Origin: Streptomyces asiaticus
GTDB lineage: Bacteria; Actinomycetota; Actinomycetes; Streptomycetales; Streptomycetaceae
NCBI RefSeq assembly: GCF_018138715.1
Contig: NZ_JAGSHX010000006.1
Span: 7,812,001-7,876,000, forward strand
Direction: 5' to 3'
Length of the DNA: 64,000 nucleotides
Made by a program: the position numbers and the translations under genes. Of the stretch, positions 54,641 to 63,861 are shown one piece after another; positions within the stretch are counted from its first letter, which is position 1; each line of letters opens with the position of its first letter. Under the pieces are notes generated by a model, which saw only the letters and a list, made by a program, of their open reading frames with translations, did no database searches and was not told the origin of the DNA.

Positions 54641-57051
54641 GGGAGCGGCTGCTCGCACCAGATGAGCTTGCCGCCCGGTGTCTGCCTCGTGCCCCAGCGC
54701 TGGGTGAGCTGTGCCACGAGCATCAGGCCACGGCCACCCTCGTCGAACACGCGGGCTCTGCGCAGATGCGGCGCGGTGCTGCTGCCGTCGGATACTTCGC
54801 AGATCAGTGAGCGGTCGCGAATGAGCCGCAGCTCAATGGGCGCGCCACCGTGGCGAACGGCGTTCGTGACCAGCTCGCTGACCACCAGCTCGGTGACGAA
54901 GCCGGCCGCTTCGGAGCCCCACTCACGCATCTGACGGACGGCCTGCGCACGAGCACCCGACACCGCCTCGGGCTCGGCGGGCACATCCCAGGCGGCGACC
55001 TGGTCCGCGTCGAGGCGCTGGACCCGGGCCAGCAGCAGCGCGGCGTCGTCGGCGGGGTGGTCGGGGAACAGCGCCCTGGAGACCCGGTCGCACAGGGCCT
55101 CGGGCGAGGCGCTCTCGCCGGTCAGCTCACGCAGCAGCTGATCGACTCCCGTGGCCGCGTCGCGCTGCCGGGACTCGATGAGGCCGTCGGTGTAGAGCGC
55201 GAGGAGGCTGCCCGCCGGCAGCTCCACATCGATCGACTCGAACGGCAGGCCGCCCACGCCCAGCGGAGGGCAGGCGGGCAGTTCCAGCAGGTCCGCCGTC
55301 CCGTCCGGCCACACCACCGCGGGGGGCGGGTGCCCCGCGCGGGCGAGGCAGCAGTGGCCGGCCACCGGGTCGTAAACGGCATAGAGACAGGTGGCGCCGG
55401 TGTCTCCCGGCGCCACCCCCTCCGTGCCCGTCTCGGACTCAGTGGCCAGCCGGATGACGAGGTCGTCAAGCCGGGTCAGCAATTCGGCCGGAGCCAGGTC
55501 GACGTCTGCGAGCGTCCGCACGGCGGTCCGCAGCCGGCCCATGGTCGCGGATGCCTGGAGACCGTGGCCCACGACGTCACCGACGACGAGCGCCACCCGC
55601 GCGCCGGACAACGGAATCACATCGCACCAGTCGCCGCCCACGCCGAGTTCAGGGGCGCCCGGCAGATAGCGGAAAGCCGCATGCACCGCGGATTGATCCG
55701 GCAGCCGCTGGGGCAGGAGGCTGCGCTGTAGTGTCAGGGCCGCCATGCGCTCGCGGGTGAAGCGCCGGGCATTGTCCAGGCAGACGGCGGCCCGCGCGAC
55801 CAGATCCTCGGCGAGGGACAGGTCCTCGGCCTCGAAGGGCTCGCAGCGCCGAGACCGGAGAAACATCGCCACCCCCAGCGTCGTGCCCCGGGCGCTCACG
55901 GGCACGATCATCCAGGAGTGGAGCCCGTACTCCTCCACCTTGGCCAGGCGCGCGGGATCCTCCGCGATCCAGGAGATCGCCTCGCGCGCGGTCCGGTACA
56001 GCGCGGACCGCCCCGTGGCCAGGCAGCGGGCCTGTGCCGAATTCGGCGTGTACCAGTCAACGTCCCCCACCCTGACCACGGCCTCCGGCGTGCCCTCCCG
56101 GACGGACCGGTGCGCCACCCGGCGCAGGATCACCCCATGGACCGGGCCCGGCGGCGGCTCGTCGCCGGTGAGCAGCGCTTCCACCAGGTCGACGCAGACG
56201 AAGTCGGCGAGTCGGGGAACCACCAGGTCGGTCAGCTCCTGTCCGGTCTGCGTGACATCGAGCGTGCTGCCGACGCGAGTGCTGGCCTCGTTCAGCAGGG
56301 CCAGCCGCTCCCGGGCTCGGTACTGCTCGGTCGAGTCGATCATCGTGGCGCAGACACCGACCACATGGTCGGCCCGGTCGCGCAGCGGGGAGGCGGACAC
56401 GGTGAAACGCCGGTCGTGGTCAGGGTCGCGCAGGGTTCTCCCGCGGAGGAGGAAACCCTCCTCCGCCCGCCCCGTGTCCAGCACCCGGCGCATCCGCGCT
56501 TCCCACTCCCCGACATTGTCCCCGGCCACGGCCGCGGACAGGCCCTGACCGATCCGCTTCTCGTCGGGTATGCCCGTCAGGCGGCGCATCGCTTCGTTCT
56601 GCCGTACGCAACGCATCCCGGTGTCGTAGACGGTCACGGCGACCGGAGAGCCGGTCAGGACCCAGTCCGCCAGCGCCTCGCCCGTCGGGGCCGCCTGCCC
56701 CACCCGAGATTCCTTTCCCGGCTCCTGGACCAACAGCCAGAGCGGGCCCGTGCCGGCTCCTCCCAGGAGGCGATACGCCCGTGCCGGCACCTGCCGGCGC
56801 CGGCCTTCCCGGTGCCGGACCTCGAGCGTGCCGCGCCACTCGTCCGCGCGGCCGGCCAGCCAGTGGGGATCGGTCCCGAGCAGGTCGGTCACCGGGCGGC
56901 CGACGGCCTCCCCGGCGCCGAGGCCGACCAACCGGGCCGCATCGGCGCTCCACGCCACAACCCGGCCCAGCGCGTCCGTCACGGTCAGTGGTGTTCCGGT
57001 GTCGTTCAGGTGCGGAGGAGCCTCGTCGAACGGCGTGACGCGGTCCTTCAT
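54637..57051 (-). CDS. SpoIIE-type phosphatase with PAS, GAF and HATPase domains
   Basis: An 804-residue signalling protein: two PAS-like regions (about 20-110 and 145-265), a GAF domain (about 285-445), a PP2C/SpoIIE phosphatase (about 465-680: FRYLPGAPELGVGGDWCDVI, VALVVGDVVGHGLQASATMG, LLALYTDGLIESR, DDAALLLARV) and a C-terminal anti-sigma-factor-like ATPase domain (LVVSELVTNAVRHGGAPIEL). These proteins control partner-switching stress sigma factors. The start at 57051 (MKDRVTPFDEAP) is preferred to an upstream ATG, which precedes a hairpin. It is a paralogue of the gene at 61247. Confidence 0.88.
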   Translation of the reverse strand: MKDRVTPFDEAPPHLNDTGTPLTVTDALGRVVAWSADAARLVGLGAGEAVGRPVTDLLGTDPHWLAGRADEWRGTLEVRHREGRRRQVPARAYRLLGGAGTGPLWLLVQEPGKESRVGQAAPTGEALADWVLTGSPVAVTVYDTGMRCVRQNEAMRRLTGIPDEKRIGQGLSAAVAGDNVGEWEARMRRVLDTGRAEEGFLLRGRTLRDPDHDRRFTVSASPLRDRADHVVGVCATMIDSTEQYRARERLALLNEASTRVGSTLDVTQTGQELTDLVVPRLADFVCVDLVEALLTGDEPPPGPVHGVILRRVAHRSVREGTPEAVVRVGDVDWYTPNSAQARCLATGRSALYRTAREAISWIAEDPARLAKVEEYGLHSWMIVPVSARGTTLGVAMFLRSRRCEPFEAEDLSLAEDLVARAAVCLDNARRFTRERMAALTLQRSLLPQRLPDQSAVHAAFRYLPGAPELGVGGDWCDVIPLSGARVALVVGDVVGHGLQASATMGRLRTAVRTLADVDLAPAELLTRLDDLVIRLATESETGTEGVAPGDTGATCLYAVYDPVAGHCCLARAGHPPPAVVWPDGTADLLELPACPPLGVGGLPFESIDVELPAGSLLALYTDGLIESRQRDAATGVDQLLRELTGESASPEALCDRVSRALFPDHPADDAALLLARVQRLDADQVAAWDVPAEPEAVSGARAQAVRQMREWGSEAAGFVTELVVSELVTNAVRHGGAPIELRLIRDRSLICEVSDGSSTAPHLRRARVFDEGGRGLMLVAQLTQRWGTRQTPGGKLIWCEQPLP

Positions 57052-57103
57052 GCACTCCAGAGTGCTCCCGGGGCCATGTGCAATCAACCAAGAGGCCGAT
57101 CGG

Positions 57104-57140
57104 CCGCCGGGGGGGGCGTCGGCGACGCCCCCCCCGGCGG
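57104..57140. terminator. 17-bp perfect hairpin between SDR and SpoIIE genes
   Basis: A perfect 17-bp GC stem, with arms CCGCCGGGGGGGGCGTC-like and its complement around a GGC loop, lies 35 bp downstream of the SDR stop on the minus strand. It probably ends SDR transcription before the phosphatase gene. There is no T-tract. Confidence 0.65.
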
Positions 57141-57174
57141 GCGGCAGAGCCATCTCATCTCGGCGACCCGGCAG

Positions 57175-57924
57175 CTATACCTGAGCCATACCGCCGTCGA
57201 TGCAGAGTTCTGCGCCCGTCATGAAGCTGCTCTCGTCTGAAGCGAGGAACAATGCACCGCTGGCAATCTCCTCGGGGCGCCCGAGGCGACGCATCGGGAC
57301 GAGAGTACTCATCATGGTTCGGAGGGCTGCCGGGTCCTGCCCGAAGTAGTCAGCTTGCCCATCGATGATGAGCGTGTCGATCGGCCCCGGGCTCAGCACG
57401 TTGACTCGAAGGCCGCGGTCGGCGAACTCTGCCGCCCATGTGCGGGCGTAGGAGCGCACGGCGGCCTTGGCCGCGCTGTATGTCCCTGCCCCGGGATCCC
57501 CCTTGAAAGCCGTGATCGAGCCCAACAGAACGATCGAGCCGCCCGTTCGCAGCAGCGGCAGCGCCTTCTGCACGGTGAACAAGGTGCCGCGGGCGTTGAG
57601 GTCAAACGTGCGGTCGAAGTGATCCTCGGTCACGTCCCCGAAGTTCATCCGCTCAATGTTTCCCGCATTTGCGACAACCACGTCGAGGTGTCCGCTCTCT
57701 CGGCGGATGGCTTCGACCAGACCGTCGAGATCACCCGACGAAGTGGCGTCCGCGGCGACGGCAGTGACTCGTCCTTCGATGGATGCCTTCGCCGTGTCGA
57801 GTGCGCCCTTCCGTCGGCCCGTGATGTAGACGTGGGCGCCCTCAGCGGCGAATCTTTCGGCGATCGCCAGACCGAGGCCCGTGCTCGCGCCCGTGACGAG
57901 GGCTATTTTCTTTGCGAGACGCAT
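57175..57924 (-). CDS. SDR-family oxidoreductase
   Basis: Classical SDR of 249 residues with TGASTGLGLAIAERFA near 10, VANAGNIERM near 85 and the YSAAK catalytic pair, then LSPGPIDT. The Arg-rich strand-2 end TGRRKGALD indicates NADP preference. The start at 57924 has AAGGAGA upstream. It is divergent from a LysR gene 120 bp away, so it is probably that regulator's target. The exact substrate is unknown. Confidence 0.87.
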   Translation of the reverse strand: MRLAKKIALVTGASTGLGLAIAERFAAEGAHVYITGRRKGALDTAKASIEGRVTAVAADATSSGDLDGLVEAIRRESGHLDVVVANAGNIERMNFGDVTEDHFDRTFDLNARGTLFTVQKALPLLRTGGSIVLLGSITAFKGDPGAGTYSAAKAAVRSYARTWAAEFADRGLRVNVLSPGPIDTLIIDGQADYFGQDPAALRTMMSTLVPMRRLGRPEEIASGALFLASDESSFMTGAELCIDGGMAQV

Positions 57925-58044
57925 GTCTTCTCCTTGGGTCGAAACGGCTTGCGCACCACGGTAGGAGCGATCGGCCATAGAGAAAAATAGTGAATCCTCA
58001 TATACTGCATTGACATCCTCTATGTCGTTCGAAGGTCAACGCGC
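57925..58044. promoter_or_regulatory. divergent SDR/LysR promoter region
   Basis: A 120-bp AT-richer spacer (ATAGTGAATCCTCATATAC near 57988, TTGACATCC near 58010) between divergent starts. A T-N11-A type LysR site is plausible within it, but I cannot point to one unique match. It is the normal location for LysR control of an adjacent gene. Confidence 0.45.
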
Positions 58045-58959
58045 ATGAATCTGCGACAGTACGAATACGCTCTCGCCGTTGCCGAGGAGGGCTCCATGAC
58101 CGCGGCAGCGGAGCGCCTACGGGTCACACAGCCGTCTCTGTCGCAGCAGATCGGCACCCTGGAAAAGCGCCTTGGGGTAAGACTGTTCACCCGTACCCCG
58201 AGCGGGGTCACGGTGACGATTGCCGGGCGAGCCTTCCTCGCGGAAGCGGAGATCGCGACGACGGCGTCCCGGCGGGCCTTCGCGGCTGCCCGCGCCGCCG
58301 ACGGCGAGTTGGCAGGCGAGCTCATCATCGCTGTCCACATGGGCCTGGGCGCACGTCAGTTGCCGCAAGCGCTGGGGCAGCTGCGCCACCGCCACCCCAA
58401 GCTTCAGGTGACTCTCCACGAGGAGCCCGACCCCGCAGACATGGAGCGCCTGGCCCGCCAGGGTGCCCTCGACATGGTTCTAGTGCACCGCATTCCCGAC
58501 GGCTGCTCGTTCGACATCCGCGTTCTGGGCGAGGAGGCCTACGTAGCCGTCCTGCCGGAAGGACACCCCCTTCTGGAAGATGGCGCGCCCCTGCGCTTGG
58601 AGGATCTGGCGTCAGAGGGTTGGGTTAGGTTCCGGCGCGCCAGCCTCCTCGATGAGTACCTGGCTCGCAAGCTCGCCGACGCGGACCTGAGCCCTCGCAC
58701 AGTGGCCCGCGCCTCACAGATTTCCACTGCGGTACGACTAGCGGCGCAGGGCCTGGGTGTCACTGTCGCCCCGGCTTCGGCCCTCCCTGAAGGCTTCGAG
58801 AAACTGGCCCGCCCGCTTCTGCCCGCACTGGCCGAACCTGTCATCGCCGGGGTACGACGCCATCCGAGTCCGGCGGAGACGGCCGTACTCGATCACCTGA
58901 ACCAGCAGAATTGGTGCGGCATAGGTCTTCTTACCCCGACTGCTCGCGCCTGCGGGTGA
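58045..58959 (+). CDS. LysR-family transcriptional regulator
   Basis: LTTR of 304 residues with the N-terminal HTH ALAVAEEGSMTAAAERLRVT then QPSLSQQIGTLEKRLG and a type 2 periplasmic-binding effector domain (GELIIAVHMGLGARQLPQAL onward). It is divergent from the SDR gene at 57175, its probable target. The C-terminus is full length; no disruption is visible. Confidence 0.88.
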   Translation: MNLRQYEYALAVAEEGSMTAAAERLRVTQPSLSQQIGTLEKRLGVRLFTRTPSGVTVTIAGRAFLAEAEIATTASRRAFAAARAADGELAGELIIAVHMGLGARQLPQALGQLRHRHPKLQVTLHEEPDPADMERLARQGALDMVLVHRIPDGCSFDIRVLGEEAYVAVLPEGHPLLEDGAPLRLEDLASEGWVRFRRASLLDEYLARKLADADLSPRTVARASQISTAVRLAAQGLGVTVAPASALPEGFEKLARPLLPALAEPVIAGVRRHPSPAETAVLDHLNQQNWCGIGLLTPTARACG

Positions 58960-59178
58960 AGGCACTTGGGGCCTCACCAGCGATGTCGGGCGGGACGACA
59001 GCCATCACCGACTCGGCCTCGGCTCGCATGTGACGCTTTGACGGTGCATCACCGCGGAGAGGTGGTCCGGCATGCGTGTCGCCGCCGTCCTTTGGGAGCG
59101 TGCGGTTACCGTGATTCGGCGCGGCCCCACGGCCTGCCCCAGCACCTGCTGCTCACATCGCGGAAGACGGGAGTGGTG

Positions 59179-60333
59179 ATGCGGGCTACTCCCGATGCGG
59201 ACAACGGGCAGCCGCGCGTTGTGGTGGGCCTCCTCGTCGATCCGGACGCGTCGGCGGAACTGGCGGAGGAGCTGGCCGAGGATCTGCCGGAACTGCTCGC
59301 CGAAGCCGTGAGCCGAGACATCGAGTGGAGCCTGCGGGTCGTCCGTGACCCGCTGACCGCCACGTTGCACGACAGCGTCGAGATCCTCAGCGCGACACGG
59401 GAGCACAAGCGTCGGGAGAACTGGGACATCGCCGTCTGCCTCACCGATCTGCCCTTGCGCACGGGCAGGCGACCACTGGTGGTCGATGTGGACGCCGAAG
59501 ATCGGGTGGCGCTGGTGTCGCTGCCCGCGCTCGGTGGGATCTTCCTACGGCGGCGGCTCCGTCGCTCCATCGTCCGGCTCCTGAAAGATCTGGTGCTCAC
59601 CACGACCGGCGACGGCTCCACGCGGCCGGGCCAGGGCACCATGGGACCGATCGTTCCGGAGCGGACCGCCCCCGTGAAGCGCGTGGCGACGGACGAAGAG
59701 ATTGTCGATCTGCGGATCGTGGGGTCTCCGGCGAGAGGACGCCTGCGCCTGCTGCTCGGAATGGTGCGCGCCAACGGCCCTTGGCGGCTGGTCCCCGCCC
59801 TCGCCAAGGCGCTGGCTGCCGCGCTGGCCACCAGCGCCATCGCCGTGATGAACGCGACTGTCTGGAACGTGGCCACCAGGATCCGGGTCGAGCGGCTCGC
59901 CGTGATTTCCCTCTTCTCGGTGGCGGCCATGGTGACCTGGCTCATCGTCCACCGGCGGCTGTGGGAGCGGCCCGAAACTCCCTCCCCCCAGGACAGGGAG
60001 AAGGCGGCGCTGTACAACCTCTCCACGGTCCTGACCCTGTCCCTGGGCGTCTTGTGCGGTCTCGTCGGCCTCTATGCCGTGGACTTCGCGGTGTCCTTGT
60101 TCCTCATTGACGGCGCAGTGCTGGCCAAGCAGGTGGGCCGCTCGGTCGGCCTGGGCGACTACGTGCGCCTGGCTTCGCTGGCGAGCGCGGCGGCCATCGT
60201 GGGCGGAGCCCTCGGATCCGAATTCGAGAGCGACGAAGCGGTCCGCCGCGCCGCCTACGGCAAACGGGAACGACAGCGCCGCGAGCAAGCGGAGCGTGAA
60301 CGCCAGGAGGCCGACGCCGCGCGGTCCGGGTAG
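59179..60333 (+). CDS. uncharacterised membrane protein
   Basis: A 384-residue protein of no family I can name. The N-terminal 190 residues are soluble and begin PRVVVGLLVDPDASAELAEE then DIEWSLRVVRDPL. About four hydrophobic segments follow (near 200-230, 238-258, 278-312, 333-350: SLFSVAAMVTWLIV, TVLTLSLGVLCGLVGLYAV). A charged tail of RRAAYGKRERQRREQAERER type ends the protein and may be a short coiled coil. ATG 59179 is chosen over a longer start because upstream residues look random. A strong hairpin lies 22 bp past the stop. Confidence 0.7.
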   Translation: MRATPDADNGQPRVVVGLLVDPDASAELAEELAEDLPELLAEAVSRDIEWSLRVVRDPLTATLHDSVEILSATREHKRRENWDIAVCLTDLPLRTGRRPLVVDVDAEDRVALVSLPALGGIFLRRRLRRSIVRLLKDLVLTTTGDGSTRPGQGTMGPIVPERTAPVKRVATDEEIVDLRIVGSPARGRLRLLLGMVRANGPWRLVPALAKALAAALATSAIAVMNATVWNVATRIRVERLAVISLFSVAAMVTWLIVHRRLWERPETPSPQDREKAALYNLSTVLTLSLGVLCGLVGLYAVDFAVSLFLIDGAVLAKQVGRSVGLGDYVRLASLASAAAIVGGALGSEFESDEAVRRAAYGKRERQRREQAERERQEADAARSG

Positions 60334-60354
60334 GCGTCGGCAGCGTGGACCGAT

Positions 60355-60386
60355 GGCCCCCGCGCATGGCGTCATGCGCGGGGGCC
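60355..60386. terminator. 14-bp perfect hairpin terminator
   Basis: Arms GGCCCCCGCGCATG and CATGCGCGGGGGCC form a perfect stem with loop GCGT, 22 bp after the membrane-protein stop. Confidence 0.75.
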
Positions 60387-60408
60387 GGATCACGAAGGTG
60401 ATGCCTTG

Positions 60409-60555
60409 ATGACTCCCCCCGGCATCCTCCTGGTCCACTCGCGCGGGGCCGTCCTCAAGGGCAGGCAGGCCGTCGTGGCGAACGGACTGGTCTTCACCGC
60501 GGGTCAGAGATCTTCGGACCCGATCACATGCCGGCCCGGACCACCGTCGCCGTAG
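60409..60555 (+). pseudogene. chimeric small frame, possible remnant
   Basis: A 48-codon frame starting MTPPGILLVHSR, an N-terminus I associate with EthD-like dimeric proteins, then VVANGLVFTAGQRSSDP, which recalls the start of RidA-type proteins. Its ribosome-binding site GAAGGTG is fair. I read it as two fused N-terminal scraps; it may also be a spurious frame. Confidence 0.25.
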
Positions 60556-60627
60556 GACTGTGGGGAGTGCGCCTCGAAGTGGGGCCACGGACGACGTCGG
60601 AAGAGAGCCCGCCGTACAGTTGCTCGT

Positions 60628-61242
60628 ATGGCGGACGCGGATGTGTCGACCTCGGTCGGGGCCGCCGAACGGATGCTCGAGGAGCTGGTCAGCGCCGCCG
60701 AGCAAGTTTCACCTGCGGAGTTCCCGGAGGTCCTGAAGCGCTATGCCGGGGCCATGGGCCTGGGCCGTGCCGTCGTCCATCTGATCGATCTCCAGCAGAG
60801 GCTGCTGTTGCCGCTGACTGGGGACGAGACGGAACTCCCGGTGGACGCCTCCCTCGCCGGATGGGCGTACCGCACGGCCTCCCTGCGGGTGGAGGAGGAT
60901 GGCTCGGGCGGGCTGGTCGTATGGCTGCCGCTGGCCAACGGGGCCGAGCGGATCGGCACCGGCCGGGTGGTCTCCACCGCGGTCCTGGAGCCCGCGTACG
61001 AGCTGGGAGGCGATGCCTTCGACCACTCGTTCACCGAGGACGTGCCGCACGTCACGATCCTCGACGCCGTGGGCCACGATCTGGCGTCCGGCCTCGCCAC
61101 GTCCGTGGCAATGGCGGGGTCACGCAACGCCCGGCGCACGGGCGCCGACCTGACCTCGCTCGTCGGTGTCGTGGAATCGCGCAATGAACTCAGCGACGAC
61201 GCCACGATTTTGATGATCGAATGGTGGCCGACGGGACCATAA
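60628..61242 (+). CDS. shrunken SpoIIE-type phosphatase
   Basis: A 204-residue protein that keeps the ends of a longer family member: N-terminal DADVSTSVGAAERMLEELVS and LGRAVVHLIDLQQRLLLPLT (GAF-like part), then IGTGRVVSTAVLEPAYELGG with the phosphatase Asp region HVTILDAVGHDLASGLATSV, and finally SRNELSDDATILMIEWW. Relatives are about 380-400 residues. Two stretches, around residues 110 and 175, are absent while the reading frame stays open. The second metal-site Asp (SDDATIL) remains. It is 4 bp upstream of the big SpoIIE gene at 61247 and likely co-transcribed. Confidence 0.72.
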   Translation: MADADVSTSVGAAERMLEELVSAAEQVSPAEFPEVLKRYAGAMGLGRAVVHLIDLQQRLLLPLTGDETELPVDASLAGWAYRTASLRVEEDGSGGLVVWLPLANGAERIGTGRVVSTAVLEPAYELGGDAFDHSFTEDVPHVTILDAVGHDLASGLATSVAMAGSRNARRTGADLTSLVGVVESRNELSDDATILMIEWWPTGP

Positions 61243-61246
61243 GAAG

Positions 61247-63634
61247 ATGTCCCCCGTGGTGAACGAGCCTCTCGACACGGTGTACCTGGCCACGGCCACG
61301 ATGGATTCGCACGGCGTCGTAACCCGGTGGAGCGAGGGCGCCCAGCGGTTGCTCGGCTACCTGCCCGAGGAGATCGTGGGGCGAGCGGTGACCGAGCTAT
61401 GGGCCGGGGAGACCGCCGTCGAGGCGGTCGGGCGCTGTCTGGCCGGCCGGTCGAGGTGGAGCGGACGGGTGGGGCTGTGCCACCGTGACGGCCATCGCGT
61501 GGAGGCGGAGGCGCTGGCGCACCGCGTGGTGGCGGACGGCGGTGCCACCGGGTGGCTCCTGGTGTTCGCCGTCGCGCGGGAACCGTCTACGCCCGAGGCC
61601 GACACGGCTGTGCGGGCGTTCACCCAGGCCCCGTGCGTGCTTGCGGTCTTCGACACGGACCTGCGGCTGGTACGGGCGAACGCCGAAATGGAGGCGGCGG
61701 CCGCCCTCACCGAGGATCGGATGCGCGGTATGCGCCTGGCAGAGCTCCTGTCGCGCCCGGAGAGCGAGAAGACCGAGGAGGGCATGCGTCGCGTGTTGGA
61801 AAACGGCGAACGGCAGGTCCTGGAGGCTTATCTGCGGGTGCCGGGGGAGAGCCGCGAGCACGCCTGGACGATCTCGCTCGCGCCGCTCAAGGACCGGACG
61901 GACCGCGTGTACGGCGTGTGCTTTGCCGCGTACGACACGACCCGTCGGCACCAGGCCCAGGAGCGGCTGCTGCTGCTGAACGAGGCGGGGAAGCGCATCG
62001 GCTCCACCCTGGACCTCGCGCAGGTCGCCCATGAACTGGCCGACGTGGCCGTCCCCCGGGTCGCCGATTTCGTCGGCGTCGACCTGCTCACCTTTCTCGA
62101 CCAGGGTGAGGAACCCCCCTCGGGCCCGCTGTCCGGTCCCATCACCATGCGCCGCGCCGCCCATCGCTCCGTCCTTCCCGGAACCCCGGAGGCCGTGGCC
62201 GGCGTGGGCGAACTGGACACCCACCCGGAGTCTTCACCGTCGGCCGAATGCCTGGCCGAGGGCCGGGCCATCCTCTACCAGGTGACCGACGACCTCATGG
62301 TCCGGTGGGACACCCTCGATCCGGTACGGGCCGCCCGGATCCGGGAGTACGGGATCCACTCGGAGCTGGTGGTGCCGATGCGCACCCGCGGTGTCACCCT
62401 TGGCGTGGTGTTCTTCGCTCGCCACCGGACGCCGGTGCCGTTCGACGAGGACGACCTGCTGCTGGCCGAGGAAATCACGGCCCGAGCGGCCGTCTGTGTG
62501 GACAACACCCGCCGCTATCTGCGCGAGCGCATGACGGCCAGGGCTCTGCAGCGCAATCTGCTGCCGCGGCGCCTGCCCGACCTGGCCGCGGTGGAGGTCA
62601 CCTCGCGCTATCTGCCCTCGGAAACCTGGGCCGGCGTGGGCGGCGACTGGTTCGACGTGATCCCGCTCTCCGGCGCTCGCGCCGCCCTGGTGGTCGGCGA
62701 CACCGTGGGCCGCGGCGTCGAGTCGTCCGCCATCATGGGGCGGCTGCGCAGCGCCATATGCACCCTGGCCGATATCGATCTGCCGCCCGGCGAGTTGCTC
62801 ACCCACCTCGACGATCTCGTGCCCCGGCTGGCCGCCGAGGACGATCCCGAACCCCCCGAGGCCACCGGCGCCACCTGCCTGTACGCGGTCTACGACCCGG
62901 TCTCCCGCCACTGCACGATCGCCAGCGCCGGCCACCCCCCGCCCGTCGTGGTCACCCCGGACGGCAGCGCCGACATCCTCGACGTCCCCAACGGCCCGCC
63001 CCTCGGCCTCAGCACCTTGCCCTTCGAGGCGGTCGAGACCGAACTGTCCGAGGGCAGTGTCCTCGCCCTCTACACCGACGGTCTGGTCGAGGGCCACGAC
63101 CGCGCGATCGACGAGGGACTGGAGGCGCTGTGCGAGGCCCTGGCCCAGCCGAGCCCGTCCCTGGGCACCCTCGGCGACACCGTCCTGCGGACTCTGCTCC
63201 CCGCCCGCCCCGAAGACGATGTCGCCCTGCTCCTCGCCCGCGCCCGGGCCCTCGGCCCCGACCGGGTCGCCACCTGGGAGATCCCCCCGGAACCCGCCGT
63301 CGTCTCCCGGATCCGGCGGGAGGTCACCGCCCGACTGATGGACTGGGGACTGGAGAAGCTGGTCCTCACCACCGAGCTGGTCGTCAGCGAACTGGTCACC
63401 AACGCGATCCGCTACGGTCGCCCGCCCATCCGGCTGCGCCTGATCCGCGACCGCGCGCTCATCTGCGAGGTCTCCGACTTCAGCAGCACGGCACCGCATC
63501 TGCGCCGGGCCCGCGCGCTCGACGAGGGCGGCCGCGGCCTCTTCCTGGTGGCCCAACTCGCCCAGCGCTGGGGCACTCGCCTGGAGGTCCATGGCAAGAC
63601 CATCTGGGCCGAGCAGGACCTCTCCGACGACTGA
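61247..63634 (+). CDS. SpoIIE-type phosphatase with PAS, GAF and HATPase domains
   Basis: A 795-residue paralogue of the gene at 54637 with the same order: PAS-like (about 15-105; VTRWSEGAQRLLGYLPEEIV), second PAS (about 125-235), GAF (about 245-415), PP2C/SpoIIE (about 435-650: TWAGVGGDWFDVIPLSGARA, VVGDTVGRGVESSAIMGRLR, LALYTDGLVEGH, EDDVALLLARA) and HATPase (TTELVVSELVTNAIRYGRPP). In the metal motif VGDxVGxG the usual His is Arg. It probably controls an anti-sigma factor antagonist and so a stress sigma factor. The near neighbour upstream is a deleted phosphatase. Confidence 0.88.
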   Translation: MSPVVNEPLDTVYLATATMDSHGVVTRWSEGAQRLLGYLPEEIVGRAVTELWAGETAVEAVGRCLAGRSRWSGRVGLCHRDGHRVEAEALAHRVVADGGATGWLLVFAVAREPSTPEADTAVRAFTQAPCVLAVFDTDLRLVRANAEMEAAAALTEDRMRGMRLAELLSRPESEKTEEGMRRVLENGERQVLEAYLRVPGESREHAWTISLAPLKDRTDRVYGVCFAAYDTTRRHQAQERLLLLNEAGKRIGSTLDLAQVAHELADVAVPRVADFVGVDLLTFLDQGEEPPSGPLSGPITMRRAAHRSVLPGTPEAVAGVGELDTHPESSPSAECLAEGRAILYQVTDDLMVRWDTLDPVRAARIREYGIHSELVVPMRTRGVTLGVVFFARHRTPVPFDEDDLLLAEEITARAAVCVDNTRRYLRERMTARALQRNLLPRRLPDLAAVEVTSRYLPSETWAGVGGDWFDVIPLSGARAALVVGDTVGRGVESSAIMGRLRSAICTLADIDLPPGELLTHLDDLVPRLAAEDDPEPPEATGATCLYAVYDPVSRHCTIASAGHPPPVVVTPDGSADILDVPNGPPLGLSTLPFEAVETELSEGSVLALYTDGLVEGHDRAIDEGLEALCEALAQPSPSLGTLGDTVLRTLLPARPEDDVALLLARARALGPDRVATWEIPPEPAVVSRIRREVTARLMDWGLEKLVLTTELVVSELVTNAIRYGRPPIRLRLIRDRALICEVSDFSSTAPHLRRARALDEGGRGLFLVAQLAQRWGTRLEVHGKTIWAEQDLSDD

Positions 63635-63861
63635 GCGGGTCCGAGGGCGCCGCCCCACCACCCCTGCCGGCTGCGGTCGCGTTCGAAGTGCCCGGGTGAG
63701 ACCGTGGAGGACAGGGCGACCCGTCTCTCACGGAACGCGCCGCCATCGCAGCGGGCCGCAGGACATGACGGCCTCGCCACCCTTCCATCCACCATCATTC
63801 GCGGCCTCGGGCCGGGTGACGGCAGTGGTCGCATGCGTGTGGTGGTGAGCGAGGAGTGATC

